A DNA stretch of 64,000 nucleotides from Allorhodopirellula heiligendammensis (lineage in GTDB: Bacteria; Planctomycetota; Planctomycetia; Pirellulales; Pirellulaceae): positions 186,001 to 250,000 of the forward strand of contig NZ_SJPU01000003.1 of assembly GCF_007860105.1 (NCBI RefSeq). Reading direction: 5' to 3'. Positions within the stretch are counted from its first letter, which is position 1; each line of letters starts with the position of its first letter. The notes under the pieces are model-generated. The model was not told where the DNA came from and did not search any database. It saw nothing but the letters and a program-made list of their open reading frames with translations. Below are positions 38,227 through 47,165 of this stretch, one piece after another. A program made the position numbers and the translations under genes.

Positions 38227-38536
38227 AGACGGAGGCAAGCAGAACTTGGCTCGTCGGTGTACATCGGTACCGAACTCATGGTATTGCTAGGATTCAGGGC
38301 GGCGATGCAGCGACGCTGGCACCACTTTTTGCTGTTCGATGGTGGCGATCGAGCCTTTGAAAGTGTTGGTTCTCCCCCACCTTTGCAGGTGCGAGCTCGC
38401 TCAAAATCGGCTTTTTACGGTGTTATTTTCTGGGTATCGGTACTTGAACCAATCTGCCTAGACTGGCCTCTCGCGCCGCTTGGGGTGAACGACTCACTCG
38501 CCCGGCTGAACCATCGCAACGACGGAGACCCATGGC
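38227..38536. other. Intergenic upstream of the metallopeptidase gene
   Basis: About 310 bp. CCCACCTTTGCAGGTGCGAGC (hairpin CACCT/AGGTG near 38378-38391) is the only structure noticed. GGAG at 38524-38527 is the ribosome-binding site of the next gene. No coding sequence is supported. Confidence 0.35.
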
Positions 38537-39859
38537 ATGGATGCCACGTTCAAACGCACGAACTCTGACTGCGCCCGGCAACCTTTCGCACGTCTGTTTG
38601 TGCTCAGTGCCGTACTGGCAGCTCTCGCGTTGAACGCGGCTGTATCCGACGCGGCAAACTTTCGGACGCGAAACTTTTTAGTGGAAGCGCCCACGCCTCA
38701 ACTGGCTCGGCAGGTTGGTGACGCGGCGGAGCGTTTCCGCGACGAATTGGCAACCTACTGGACCGGTTCGACGCTTCCTCCGTGGCCGACGCCTTGTCCT
38801 GTCCGCGTCGTTGCGGGGGCCAATCTCGCTGCTCAGGGAGTGACCACCTACAATCCTGCCCCGGTGCGTGATTTCCAAATGGAAGTCATCGGCACCCCCG
38901 AGCGAATACTCGACAGCGTGCTGCCTCACGAAGTCACCCACACGGTGTTGGCGACCTACTTCGGTCGACCGCTGCCACGTTGGGCCGACGAAGGCATCTG
39001 CACCACTGTCGAACACGCCTCCGAGCGTGCCAAGCACGAGACGAAACTCCGAGAGTTCTTGGCATCGCGGCGGGGCATTGCCATGAACCGTTTGTTCCTA
39101 CTGACGGAATATCCACAGGATGTGCTGCCGATGTACGCCCAGGGCTATTCGGTTTGCCGATTCCTGATTGAACAACAAGGTCCGCAAACATTTATTGGAT
39201 TCCTCCAAGATTACATGCAGCGTCCATCCTGGACAGCGAACGTGCAAAAGCACTATGGCTACGAATCGCTGGCCGAACTCCAGGAGTACTGGCTGAACTG
39301 GGTCGAAGCGGGCAGTGGCTCAGTAGAGAAATTTGTTAAGGTCGATGTTCGTCCCGCCACTGTGCCTGCGACTGCGGTCGCATCGCGGCAACCTGCCCGA
39401 AACCTGGCGACACGTGAGCAACCCGACAAGCTCGCGCCTGCATCGGCATTGGTGGCCGCCAGCACGCAGCAACGCGGCGGCACCGATGACCTGCAAAACA
39501 ACCTCGTCGTGTCGAATGATCGCGGGCGTCTTGCCGAGTCCAATGCCGGTGGGAGCTGGTACCATCGCCGCGCTGTTGGTCGCAATGCAGCCGTTGAGAA
39601 CGAAACAGTGCCCGCAGGGGTGTCGCCCACGAGCGGACAGGTCGCGGACGCCTTGATCGAACGTCCGCTCTCGGTGAATCGTACGCAGGAACCCGCGACA
39701 CCGCTGTGGGCACCTCCCTCGGTCGTTTCGAGCGGCCGTTATTCTTCGGCTACCCCTCAAGCGGAAACCATGGGCTCAATGCGTTCGAATGCTGCGATGC
39801 GGGATGCGCCTTCGGGTATGCGAGATTCCAGTGGCTCCCGCGCGAGCGTCTGGCGGTAG
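38537..39859 (+). CDS. Secreted gluzincin-type metallopeptidase (peptidase MA-like)
   Basis: 440 residues with GGAG 9 bp upstream of the ATG. Signal peptide ends near VSDAA (residue 40). HEVTH at residues 131-135 is an HExxH zinc site and WADEG at 149-153 supplies the third ligand (Glu152), the arrangement of peptidase MA/gluzincins. Residues 280-440 are Ala/Ser/Pro/Thr-rich, low complexity and probably disordered, perhaps cell-wall or surface associated. Substrate unknown. It is followed at 131 bp by a small membrane protein gene. Confidence 0.78.
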   Translation: MDATFKRTNSDCARQPFARLFVLSAVLAALALNAAVSDAANFRTRNFLVEAPTPQLARQVGDAAERFRDELATYWTGSTLPPWPTPCPVRVVAGANLAAQGVTTYNPAPVRDFQMEVIGTPERILDSVLPHEVTHTVLATYFGRPLPRWADEGICTTVEHASERAKHETKLREFLASRRGIAMNRLFLLTEYPQDVLPMYAQGYSVCRFLIEQQGPQTFIGFLQDYMQRPSWTANVQKHYGYESLAELQEYWLNWVEAGSGSVEKFVKVDVRPATVPATAVASRQPARNLATREQPDKLAPASALVAASTQQRGGTDDLQNNLVVSNDRGRLAESNAGGSWYHRRAVGRNAAVENETVPAGVSPTSGQVADALIERPLSVNRTQEPATPLWAPPSVVSSGRYSSATPQAETMGSMRSNAAMRDAPSGMRDSSGSRASVWR

Positions 39860-39990
39860 CGATCAGCTGAAAATTGGACGGCAGCTTGAATCGTTTGTTC
39901 GTCTCGTATCGACAGACCGCTCGCAAAGTTGGATGATGAGGGAGAGGATTTACTCAACTCCACTCTATTTACTACGGACGACCGGGCGAT

Positions 39991-40548
39991 ATGTCCCAGG
40001 ACCCTTTTCAACGCGACACGGACGCCTCGACATTCACCCCTGACGGCACAGCATCGCCGCCAAAGAAAAAACGCCGCATCTGGGTGAAGGTGATCGCGGC
40101 CTTGATCGGAGGTGGGTTTCTCACCCTCCTCATCTGCTGCGGCACCGGCCTCTATGCCGTTCAGAATTACGGCGGCTTCATGTTTGATCCCATCCGTAAG
40201 GATATGAATCAGATGGTCGAGCTCAGGGAACAGGTGGGTGAGATCGGGTCGTTGAACATGAACGTGTTTGGGACGGTGGAGGAGGGCAGGAACAACCCCG
40301 AGTATGTGATTTTCGATGGCCAGAGTGAACAGGGCCCGTTCCAAGTGTCGGTGAAGATGAACCCCGCTGGGGACCTTGAGAAAGTATTTTTTGTGAGGCC
40401 CGACGGCAGTCGCCAACCGATTGACATGACCAAGCGTCTCGAATCAACGTCGGAGACTTCCGACGCAGAGGTGGATCAAGGCACTGCGGAAAAGCCGAGC
40501 GACGAGCCGGCAGAAACAGGCCACGAAAAAGACCGTGGAGCTGGTTAA
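39991..40548 (+). CDS. Single-pass membrane protein, function unknown
   Basis: 185 residues. The N-terminus is a hydrophilic cytoplasmic stretch with a Lys/Arg cluster (KKKRRIWVK), then one transmembrane helix (VIAALIGGGFLTLLICCGTG, residues 36-55). The exported part carries NPEYVIFDGQSEQGPFQVSV, and an acidic tail is rich in Glu/Ser/Thr. The domain shape resembles small DUF-type proteins built on a TM anchor plus a beta domain. No family was recognised. Confidence 0.65.
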   Translation: MSQDPFQRDTDASTFTPDGTASPPKKKRRIWVKVIAALIGGGFLTLLICCGTGLYAVQNYGGFMFDPIRKDMNQMVELREQVGEIGSLNMNVFGTVEEGRNNPEYVIFDGQSEQGPFQVSVKMNPAGDLEKVFFVRPDGSRQPIDMTKRLESTSETSDAEVDQGTAEKPSDEPAETGHEKDRGAG

Positions 40549-40645
40549 CGAGCCTGCGCCCGCTCATTGATCCCTCCCTGCATGTGTTGTATGGTCCTGC
40601 TCTGACCTGACATCTATCCCTCCCCAAATTAACCGAAATAGCACG

Positions 40646-41077
40646 ATGAAAGTGGCAACCTTCGACACCAACCGCGGCACCATCAAAGTCGAACTTTTTG
40701 CAGACAAGACACCGAAAACGGTCGGGAACTTTGAAACGCTCTGCGAGAAAAAGTTTTACGACGGTCTGAAATTTCACCGCGTGATTCCTGATTTCATGAT
40801 TCAAGGTGGATGCCCTCAAGGCACGGGGACAGGAGGTCCTGGGTACCAATTTGAGGACGAGTTCGACGCCGAACTTCGCCACGACGGCCCAGGCGTGCTT
40901 TCGATGGCCAATGCAGGGCCCAATACGAATGGCTCGCAGTTTTTCATCACCCACGTGGCCACGCCGCACCTCGATGGTCGCCACAGTGTGTTCGGCAAAG
41001 TGATCGAAGGCCAAGACGTGGTGGATTCCATCAAACAAGGCGACACGATGACCACGGTGCGAGTCACCGAGGAATAG
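40646..41077 (+). CDS. ppiB: Cyclophilin-type peptidyl-prolyl cis-trans isomerase
   Basis: 143 residues, the compact cytoplasmic bacterial cyclophilin. [48 protein letters not shown] and [12 protein letters not shown] (quoted in pieces) carry the catalytic Arg and the Gln, Phe and His of the active site. It accelerates proline isomerisation during folding. No signal peptide. Four 21-bp tandem repeats begin two codons before its stop. Confidence 0.95.
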   Translation: MKVATFDTNRGTIKVELFADKTPKTVGNFETLCEKKFYDGLKFHRVIPDFMIQGGCPQGTGTGGPGYQFEDEFDAELRHDGPGVLSMANAGPNTNGSQFFITHVATPHLDGRHSVFGKVIEGQDVVDSIKQGDTMTTVRVTEE

Positions 41078-41152
41078 TCGCCGCTGGGCGAGGGATAGTC
41101 GCCGCTGAGCGAGGGATAGTCGCCGCTGAGCGAGGGATAGTCGCCGCTGAGC
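41069..41152 (+). repeat. 21-bp tandem repeat x4 spanning the ppiB stop codon
   Basis: Copies at 41069-41089, 41090-41110, 41111-41131 and 41132-41152, each GAGGGATAGTCGCCGCTGAG plus C. The first differs at two positions (GAGGAATAG and GGGC). The unit is seven codons and contains TAG, so each copy repeats an in-frame stop. Copies 2-4 are identical. It looks like a variable-number tandem repeat that grew from the end of the gene. Confidence 0.95.
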
Positions 41153-41396
41153 GTCGAAGGCATGGGAATGTTTCCACCGTCGCAAAACGGTGGGTGGGAC
41201 GTTGCACGACGCAATCCCGCGCGAGCGAGTGTGGTGACAATATCGACCATTCGTTTCGTTCGCGGGGGCTAGTCTGTCGACGAGTGATGGTTAAACTCAT
41301 GCTAGGCGAACCCGTTCGCTGTCACTGATCTTTTTCAACTCAAAAATCCCGGCGTTCCTGTCTCGGCGCACGTTCTGTGCCGAGCGTGGGATCACC
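41153..41396. other. Leader of the glycine-cleavage operon
   Basis: 244 bp between the tandem repeats and gcvT. Inspected for a glycine riboswitch (tandem aptamers upstream of gcvT in many bacteria), but none was recognised. CTCGGCGCACGTTCTGTGCCGAG at 41363-41385 forms a clear hairpin (stem CTCGGC-AC / GT-GCCGAG) just before the gcvT start and could regulate it. Confidence 0.45.
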
Positions 41397-42572
41397 GTGC
41401 CAACGCATTCGCTCATGACGCACTCATCCGCCCCTGCATCGCACGAACCGTCCGCGCCTGTTGGACTTGCTCAAACGCCGCTGGATTCTTGGCACCGCAG
41501 CGCCGGTGCCAAGATGGTGCCTTTCGCCGGGTATGAAATGCCCATCCAATATGGCGATGGCATCGTGGCCGAACACGAAGCCTGTCGGATGCGGGCGGCG
41601 TTATTTGACGTTTCCCACATGGGACGCTTGCGGTTCGACGGCGACGGTGCGGCTGAGTTCCTTGACCACGTGCTGACACGCCGTGTCAGCGATTTGCCCG
41701 TGGGTGGCGTGCGATATTCGATGATCTGCAACGCCGAGGGTGGTGTGCTCGACGATGTGCTCATCTCCCATCTGGAAACGCCTTCGGAACGACGATTCCA
41801 TTTACTCGTCGTCAATGCGTCCAACCGGGAAAAAATCATCCAGTGGCTGACACCACTGCTGTCCGAGTTCCCGACGGTCACGATGTCGGATCGAACTGAG
41901 CTCACAGCAATGATCGCTGTCCAGGGTCCGCTCGCGATGGAGACCTGCAAGAAGCTCCTGCGATTCGATCCGACTCGCCTGAAGAACTATCAGGCCCGGA
42001 TCACTGATCAGTTTGCCAAGCCCGTCATCGTTAGCCGCACGGGATACACGGGCGAGGATGGCTTGGAACTGATCGTCAGAGCTGAAGAAGCCAATCGGGT
42101 ATGGGAAAATATTTTACTGGCAGGACGCGATTCGAATTTTATCGCCGCCGGTTTGGGGGCTCGTGATACCTTGCGAATGGAAGCTGGGATGCCTCTCTAC
42201 GGACACGAGCTGAGCGAAACGGTTGATCCGCTGTCTGTCGGACTGTCGTTCGCAGTCAACCTCGCTGACCGCTCGTTCATTGGTGACAAGGCTCTACAGC
42301 GGATCAAACGCGAAGGCAGTCCGCTGACGCGAATCGGTCTGCTACCAGAAGGCAAACGTCCCGCTCGCGAAGGTTGCGATGTGCTCGATGCGGCCGGTAA
42401 GAAGATCGGCGTCGTCACCAGCGGTGGTCCGTCGCCCACACTCGGAGTTCCGATCGCGATGGCAATGATCGATCGCGACCACGCCCACGACCCTGGATTT
42501 CAAATTGATATTCGGGGCCGCGCCGTCGCGGCGCAGCCCACCAAACTGCCGTTTTATCGGCGTGCGCAGTGA
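41397..42572 (+). CDS. gcvT: Glycine cleavage system aminomethyltransferase (T protein)
   Basis: 391 residues from GTG 41397 with GGGA 7 bp upstream (ATG 41415 is an alternative). MVPFAGYEMPIQYGDG, LFDVSHMGRLRFDG, VVNASNREKI, SRTGYTGEDGLELIV and LGARDTLRMEAGMPLYGHEL are T-protein signatures for folate and the aminomethyl-lipoyl arm. It moves the methylene group from the H protein to tetrahydrofolate, releasing ammonia. First gene of gcvT-gcvH-gcvPA-gcvPB-lipM. Confidence 0.96.
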   Translation: MPTHSLMTHSSAPASHEPSAPVGLAQTPLDSWHRSAGAKMVPFAGYEMPIQYGDGIVAEHEACRMRAALFDVSHMGRLRFDGDGAAEFLDHVLTRRVSDLPVGGVRYSMICNAEGGVLDDVLISHLETPSERRFHLLVVNASNREKIIQWLTPLLSEFPTVTMSDRTELTAMIAVQGPLAMETCKKLLRFDPTRLKNYQARITDQFAKPVIVSRTGYTGEDGLELIVRAEEANRVWENILLAGRDSNFIAAGLGARDTLRMEAGMPLYGHELSETVDPLSVGLSFAVNLADRSFIGDKALQRIKREGSPLTRIGLLPEGKRPAREGCDVLDAAGKKIGVVTSGGPSPTLGVPIAMAMIDRDHAHDPGFQIDIRGRAVAAQPTKLPFYRRAQ

Positions 42573-42757
42573 AAGTGACGTCATCGCCAAAATAACAGGA
42601 TCATCGCACCCAGGCAGCTACCGTCGCGAGACGGCAGAGTCAACGTTTCGACACGCTTGGCCGCAGCGTCGATTTAGCCGCTTTCGTTTCGAATTCCCTC
42701 CCCGTCCTCGTCTCCACTCGTCCCACTCCCATTTTTGTTCAGTATTGAGGAAGCCCC

Positions 42758-43156
42758 ATGCCACGCGACGTGAAACAACTGCGATATGCCGAGTCCCATG
42801 AATGGGTCGATGTTGCTGAAGAGAATGGTGATCGGATTGCCACGATCGGCATTTCAAAATTTGCCATCGAAGCGCTCAACGATCTCGTCTACATGGACCT
42901 CCCCGAAGTCGGTCGGAAACTCGCGATCGGCGATGAGTTTGGGGAAGTGGAATCGGTCAAAGCGGTGAGCCCGCTATACAGCCCAGTCGCGGGCGAAGTG
43001 ATTGCCGTTCACAGCGATTTGCCGGACAACCTCGAGGGGCTCAACGACGACCCGTACGATTTTGGCTGGATTATCAAAGTGAAACTTGATGGCGAGCCCG
43101 CGGAAACGCTGATGGATCACGCCGCATACGAAAAACAGTGCGCTCAAGCGGGCTAA
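42758..43156 (+). CDS. gcvH: Glycine cleavage system H protein
   Basis: 132 residues. HEWVDVAEENGDRIATIGIS and DLVYMDLPEVGRKL are typical; GEVESVKAVSPLYSPVAGEV holds the lipoylated Lys68. It shuttles the aminomethyl group between P, T and L proteins. It lies 185 bp after gcvT and is followed by a REP-like inverted pair before gcvPA. Confidence 0.97.
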   Translation: MPRDVKQLRYAESHEWVDVAEENGDRIATIGISKFAIEALNDLVYMDLPEVGRKLAIGDEFGEVESVKAVSPLYSPVAGEVIAVHSDLPDNLEGLNDDPYDFGWIIKVKLDGEPAETLMDHAAYEKQCAQAG

Positions 43157-43169
43157 GACCTGTTTGAAG

Positions 43170-43243
43170 AGGGGTCTGACCCTTTTTAAGAAGCACGCGA
43201 GTTTTGCATCGTCACTTTAGTCGTCGAAAAGGGTCAGACCCCT
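43170..43243. repeat. Inverted pair of REP-like palindromes (BIME-like)
   Basis: AGGGGTCTGACCCTTTTT (43170-43187) and AAAAGGGTCAGACCCCT (43227-43243) are reverse complements. Each arm is itself nearly palindromic (GGGGTCTGACCC). Wider flanks also match (GTTTGAAG / TTCGAAC). The RNA would fold into a strong stem with a 39-nt loop. GGGGTCWGACCCC motifs recur in many genomes as REP-like elements. Position between gcvH and gcvPA makes it a possible attenuator or mRNA-stability element. Confidence 0.85.
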
Positions 43244-43265
43244 GTTCGAAAAGGTTGCCATCCAA

Positions 43266-44663
43266 ATGTCCTATTTATTTCATACCGACAACGACCGTCG
43301 CGAGATGCTCGAAGCGATCGGTGCAGCTGATATCAATGAGATTATCGATGCGCAGGTCCCGCAGTCTGTCCAGCTCCAGCGTCAATTGGATTTGCCGCCC
43401 TCGATCAATGAGATGGAACTGACCGCTGAGCTAACACGCTTGGCGGCCCTTAACGCGAACGCGAACTCGCATGTGTGCTTCCTGGGTGGGGGCGCCTATG
43501 ACCACTTTATCCCTGCTGTCGTCGACGAGATCGCCTCGCGTGGTGAGTACTACACCTCTTACACACCCTATCAAGCGGAGGTCAGCCAGGGCAATCTGCA
43601 GGTGATGTTCGAGTATGAGACACTGATCACGCAGTTGACCGGACTCGGGGTCAGTAACGCGAGCTTGTATGACGGGGGCTCGGCAGCGACTGAAGCCGTT
43701 TTGATGGCACTGGCGATGCAACGCGGCCGCAACAAAGTCATCACAAGTGATGTCGTTCATCCCCAGTATCGGGAAATTCTCGCTGCGTACCTACGGAATA
43801 TTGACGCCGAAATCGTGGTGGTGGCCTCGGACGAGAGCGGGTGTTCATCGAGCATCATCGATGCGATCGATGACCAAACGGCATGTGTGCTGGTCCAACA
43901 TCCCAATTTCATCGGCGGACTCGAGGACGTCGAAGCCATCGCGACGGCTGCGAAAGCGGCCGGTGCACTGACGATCGAGTCGTTCGATCCGGTCAGTCTT
44001 GGTCGGCTTCGCCGCCCCGGTGACATGGGTGTCGACATCGCGATCGCGGAAGGACAGAGCCTCGGCAATCCGCTGGCCTTTGGTGGACCCTATCTCGGCG
44101 TCATGGCCTGCCGCGAGGAGCTCGTGCGACGTCTGCCCGGCCGCATTGCGGGGCAAACGACCGACCGCCGCGGGAAACGTTGTTGGGTGCTGACGCTGCA
44201 AACCCGAGAACAACACATTCGGCGCGAAAAGGCGACGAGTAATATCTGTAGCAATCAAACCTTGTTGGCTCTGCGGGCGACCGTTCATCTGAGCCTGCTC
44301 GGACCAGACGGGCTGCGTGAAACGAGTGATCATTGCATCTCCAAAACCGCTTATGCCAAACAAGCAATTGCCGCATCCGAGCGATTTGAGGTCGTCGGCG
44401 AGAGCGCGTCGTTGAAGGAATTCGTCGTTCGCGATCGAAGCGGCGATGTGGCAGAGTTACTGGAATACGCGCGCAACCACGAACTGCTCGCAGGAATCGA
44501 CCTCAATCCGATGGTGGGCCTGCACAGCGAGGGCACGCTGACGGGATTGCCGGAAAGGTATCGCGATTGTTTCCTTGTCGCGGTTACTGAGAAACGCACA
44601 CGTGCTGAGATCGACCGTTGGGCGCAGGTGCTCTGCCATGCACCGCAGACAGCAGCCTGCTGA
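43266..44663 (+). CDS. gcvPA: Glycine dehydrogenase (decarboxylating) subunit 1
   Basis: 465 residues. The start MSYLFHTDNDRREMLEAIGA is diagnostic of the N-terminal half of split P protein. CFLGGGAYDHFIPAVVD, YTSYTPYQAEVSQGNLQVMF and SLYDGGSAATEAVLMA follow. With subunit 2 it forms the PLP-dependent decarboxylase that takes the glycine carboxyl off and loads the H protein. It is separated from gcvPB by 81 bp. Confidence 0.96.
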   Translation: MSYLFHTDNDRREMLEAIGAADINEIIDAQVPQSVQLQRQLDLPPSINEMELTAELTRLAALNANANSHVCFLGGGAYDHFIPAVVDEIASRGEYYTSYTPYQAEVSQGNLQVMFEYETLITQLTGLGVSNASLYDGGSAATEAVLMALAMQRGRNKVITSDVVHPQYREILAAYLRNIDAEIVVVASDESGCSSSIIDAIDDQTACVLVQHPNFIGGLEDVEAIATAAKAAGALTIESFDPVSLGRLRRPGDMGVDIAIAEGQSLGNPLAFGGPYLGVMACREELVRRLPGRIAGQTTDRRGKRCWVLTLQTREQHIRREKATSNICSNQTLLALRATVHLSLLGPDGLRETSDHCISKTAYAKQAIAASERFEVVGESASLKEFVVRDRSGDVAELLEYARNHELLAGIDLNPMVGLHSEGTLTGLPERYRDCFLVAVTEKRTRAEIDRWAQVLCHAPQTAAC

Positions 44664-44744
44664 CGATCGCGACGCAATCCTCAGGTTTTAGCCCTTGGGC
44701 GACGACAGCCACAATGACCACCACCCTACCACTGCATCCTGTCC

Positions 44745-46247
44745 ATGCGTAATCAACAATCCACTCAGCTCCTGTTTGAACTCAGCCGTCCGGGGCGGCG
44801 TGCCCATCGTTTGGGACAGCCAGATGTACCCACGACCAACACGCTCGACGCGTTCTCGGATCGATTTTTAGCGGACGAGCCGCCACCTCTGCCGCAGCTC
44901 GCTGAAGGCGACGTCGTGCGGCACTTTGTCGGTCTGTCGACACTGAATATGAGTGTCGATACGCACTTCTATCCGCTCGGTTCCTGCACCATGAAGTACA
45001 ACCCGAAACGCAACGAGCGAATTGCGTCGTTGCCGGGGTTTGCAGACGTGCACCCGATGCAGGATCCCTCACACCTGCAGGGGTTACTGCAACTCCTCTA
45101 TGAATTGCAGGAAATGTTTGCCGAGATCAGTGGGCTGCCGGGAGTATCACTCCAGCCGGCTGCGGGGGCGCATGGCGAATTGACAGCGTTGCTCGTGGCC
45201 GAAGCCTATTTTCGCAGCATCGGTAGCAAGCGAAATATTGTGCTGACTGCGGACTCCGCCCACGGCACCAATCCCGCCAGTGCGCAGATGGCTGGATTCC
45301 AAACGAAAACGGTTAAGAGCAACTCCGACGGCTTGGTCGATCTCGACGATTTGGCTGCGAAGCTCGATGAAAACACAGCTGTGTTCATGCTCACCAATCC
45401 GAACACGCTCGGGCTGTTTGACCGCAATATCGAGAAGATGAACCAGATGGTGCATGATGCCGGTGCACTGATTTATCTCGATGGCGCGAATATGAATGCG
45501 ATTCTAGGAATCAGCCGGCCGGGCGATTTCGGTGCTGACTTAATGCACTACAACCCTCACAAGACATTCTCCGGTCCACACGGTGGTGGCGGACCTGGAG
45601 CGGGCCCCATCTGCGTACGTGATTTCTTGACGAAATTCTTACCCGCGCCGCTGGTCACGCGGCAGGAGCTCGAAACGGAGGATGGTCAAACGAAGTGGAC
45701 CTATGGGCTCTCGGAGCCCACACAGGATTCGATCGGACGGGTGCGTAGCTTCTTTGGCAATACCGGCGTTTTAGTGCGTGCTTACATCTACTTGCGGACC
45801 TACGGTGGCGACGGATTGCGGCGTGTCAGCGAAGACGCGGTGCTCAGTGCGAATTATCTGCTCAGCCAGGTCAAGCATTTCTTGGATGTGCCCCACGGAG
45901 ATCGCTGCATGCACGAGTTCGTCGCCTCGGCATCTCGCCTCAAGAAGGACAAGAAGATTTCAGCAATGGATCTGGCGAAGCGAATTTTAGACTATGGATT
46001 CCACGCACCGACGGTTTACTTCCCACTCGTCGTGGATGAGGCCGTGATGGTCGAGCCGACCGAGACGGAGAGCAAACAGACACTCGACGCCTTTGTCGAG
46101 GCCTTGTTTCGGATCACCGATGAGGAAGGGGACATGGTTCATGAGGCACCGCATTCGACCAGGATCAGTCGGCCCGATGACGTCGGTGCGGCCCGCCGTC
46201 CCATCCTACACTGGAGTGACCCGTCAGCGAACGATGCTGCCTCGTGA
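44745..46247 (+). CDS. gcvPB: Glycine dehydrogenase (decarboxylating) subunit 2
   Basis: 500 residues. NMSVDTHFYPLGSCTMKYNP opens the catalytic half, LTADSAHGTNPASAQMAGF follows, and HYNPHKTFSGPHGGGGPGAG carries the PLP-binding Lys. It pairs with GcvPA. Its TGA stop overlaps the GTG start of the lipoate/octanoate transferase gene by 4 bp (46244-46247). Confidence 0.96.
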   Translation: MRNQQSTQLLFELSRPGRRAHRLGQPDVPTTNTLDAFSDRFLADEPPPLPQLAEGDVVRHFVGLSTLNMSVDTHFYPLGSCTMKYNPKRNERIASLPGFADVHPMQDPSHLQGLLQLLYELQEMFAEISGLPGVSLQPAAGAHGELTALLVAEAYFRSIGSKRNIVLTADSAHGTNPASAQMAGFQTKTVKSNSDGLVDLDDLAAKLDENTAVFMLTNPNTLGLFDRNIEKMNQMVHDAGALIYLDGANMNAILGISRPGDFGADLMHYNPHKTFSGPHGGGGPGAGPICVRDFLTKFLPAPLVTRQELETEDGQTKWTYGLSEPTQDSIGRVRSFFGNTGVLVRAYIYLRTYGGDGLRRVSEDAVLSANYLLSQVKHFLDVPHGDRCMHEFVASASRLKKDKKISAMDLAKRILDYGFHAPTVYFPLVVDEAVMVEPTETESKQTLDAFVEALFRITDEEGDMVHEAPHSTRISRPDDVGAARRPILHWSDPSANDAAS

Positions 46248-47056
46248 GCAGTACAGGACGTTTGCTGGCGTTGTCCGAATTTGACGGCGCGACCAACATG
46301 TCGGTCGACGAAGCGATTGTGACGGCCGTCGCTCATTCGACGGCACCACCGACGCTGCGGTTTTATGCTTGGAGCCGACCGACTTTGTCGCTGGGTTACT
46401 TTCAGCCTATCTCGGGTGCGAGCGGGTGGTCGGATGCGCCCGTTGACATCGTTCGCCGGTCAACCGGGGGAGGTGCAATCATGCACCATCACGAATTGAC
46501 CTATTCGCTTTCTCTGCCCCTGACTGACACCGGGCCGGGTGGACGAGAAAGCGTTTACAGAATCGTACATCAATGCGTCGTCGATGCACTAAAAGACGTG
46601 GGAGTGTCTGCATCGTCCTACCGCGATGCGGTAGTCAGCAGCACCACGCGAGGCGTCCGGTCCAGCCTGCCGCCAACATCCCCCACAGGATTGCGTACTA
46701 TTGCCAAGACTCCAGCGGAGGCGTTTCTGTGCTTTCAACGACGAACGGATGAGGATCTTATCTGCGGTGGGTACAAAGTACTCGGCAGCGCCCAACGCCG
46801 CGTGCATGGCGGAGTTTTGCAGCACGGCAGCTTACTGCTGCGGGTTTCACCGCACGCCGACGTGTTACCGGGGATTGTCGACCTCGCTGCTATTGATATC
46901 GATCCTAGTGAGTTTTCGCAGAAGTTAGCCACACAAATCAGCGAAGCGATGTCGATCAAGTGGCAGGACGGTGAACTGTACGATGCTGAACTTGCCGACA
47001 GCAATAGGATCCGAGCGGAGCGTTACACCTTTTTCGGTTGGACGCACCGACGTTAG
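46244..47056 (+). CDS. Lipoate/octanoate transferase (LipM/LplA-type, BPL_LplA_LipB fold)
   Basis: 270 residues from GTG 46244, coupled to gcvPB. RRSTGGGAIMHHHELTYSLS, GGYKVLGSAQRRVHGGVLQH and a closing HGSLLL are the signatures of the lipoyl/octanoyl transferase family, with the conserved Lys in KVLGSAQRR. Within the operon its job is surely to supply the lipoyl group of GcvH. Whether it ligates free lipoate (LplA) or transfers octanoyl from ACP (LipM) cannot be settled from the motifs. A stretch at residues 130-155 (SSTTRGVRSSLPPTSPTG) looks like a disordered insertion. Confidence 0.87.
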   Translation: MSSTGRLLALSEFDGATNMSVDEAIVTAVAHSTAPPTLRFYAWSRPTLSLGYFQPISGASGWSDAPVDIVRRSTGGGAIMHHHELTYSLSLPLTDTGPGGRESVYRIVHQCVVDALKDVGVSASSYRDAVVSSTTRGVRSSLPPTSPTGLRTIAKTPAEAFLCFQRRTDEDLICGGYKVLGSAQRRVHGGVLQHGSLLLRVSPHADVLPGIVDLAAIDIDPSEFSQKLATQISEAMSIKWQDGELYDAELADSNRIRAERYTFFGWTHRR

Positions 47057-47165
47057 GATCGCGAGAGCGAGCAGTCGCCAAAGCCATATTGACGGTTGAT
47101 CCGACCAACGACGCGGTAAAAATTCAACGTTAATCGCGCTGGCTCAGCTAATTCGGATGATGTAG

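Noticed and set aside
41153-41396. Glycine riboswitch in front of gcvT
   Set aside because: No tandem aptamer core sequences were recognised; only a simple hairpin is visible.
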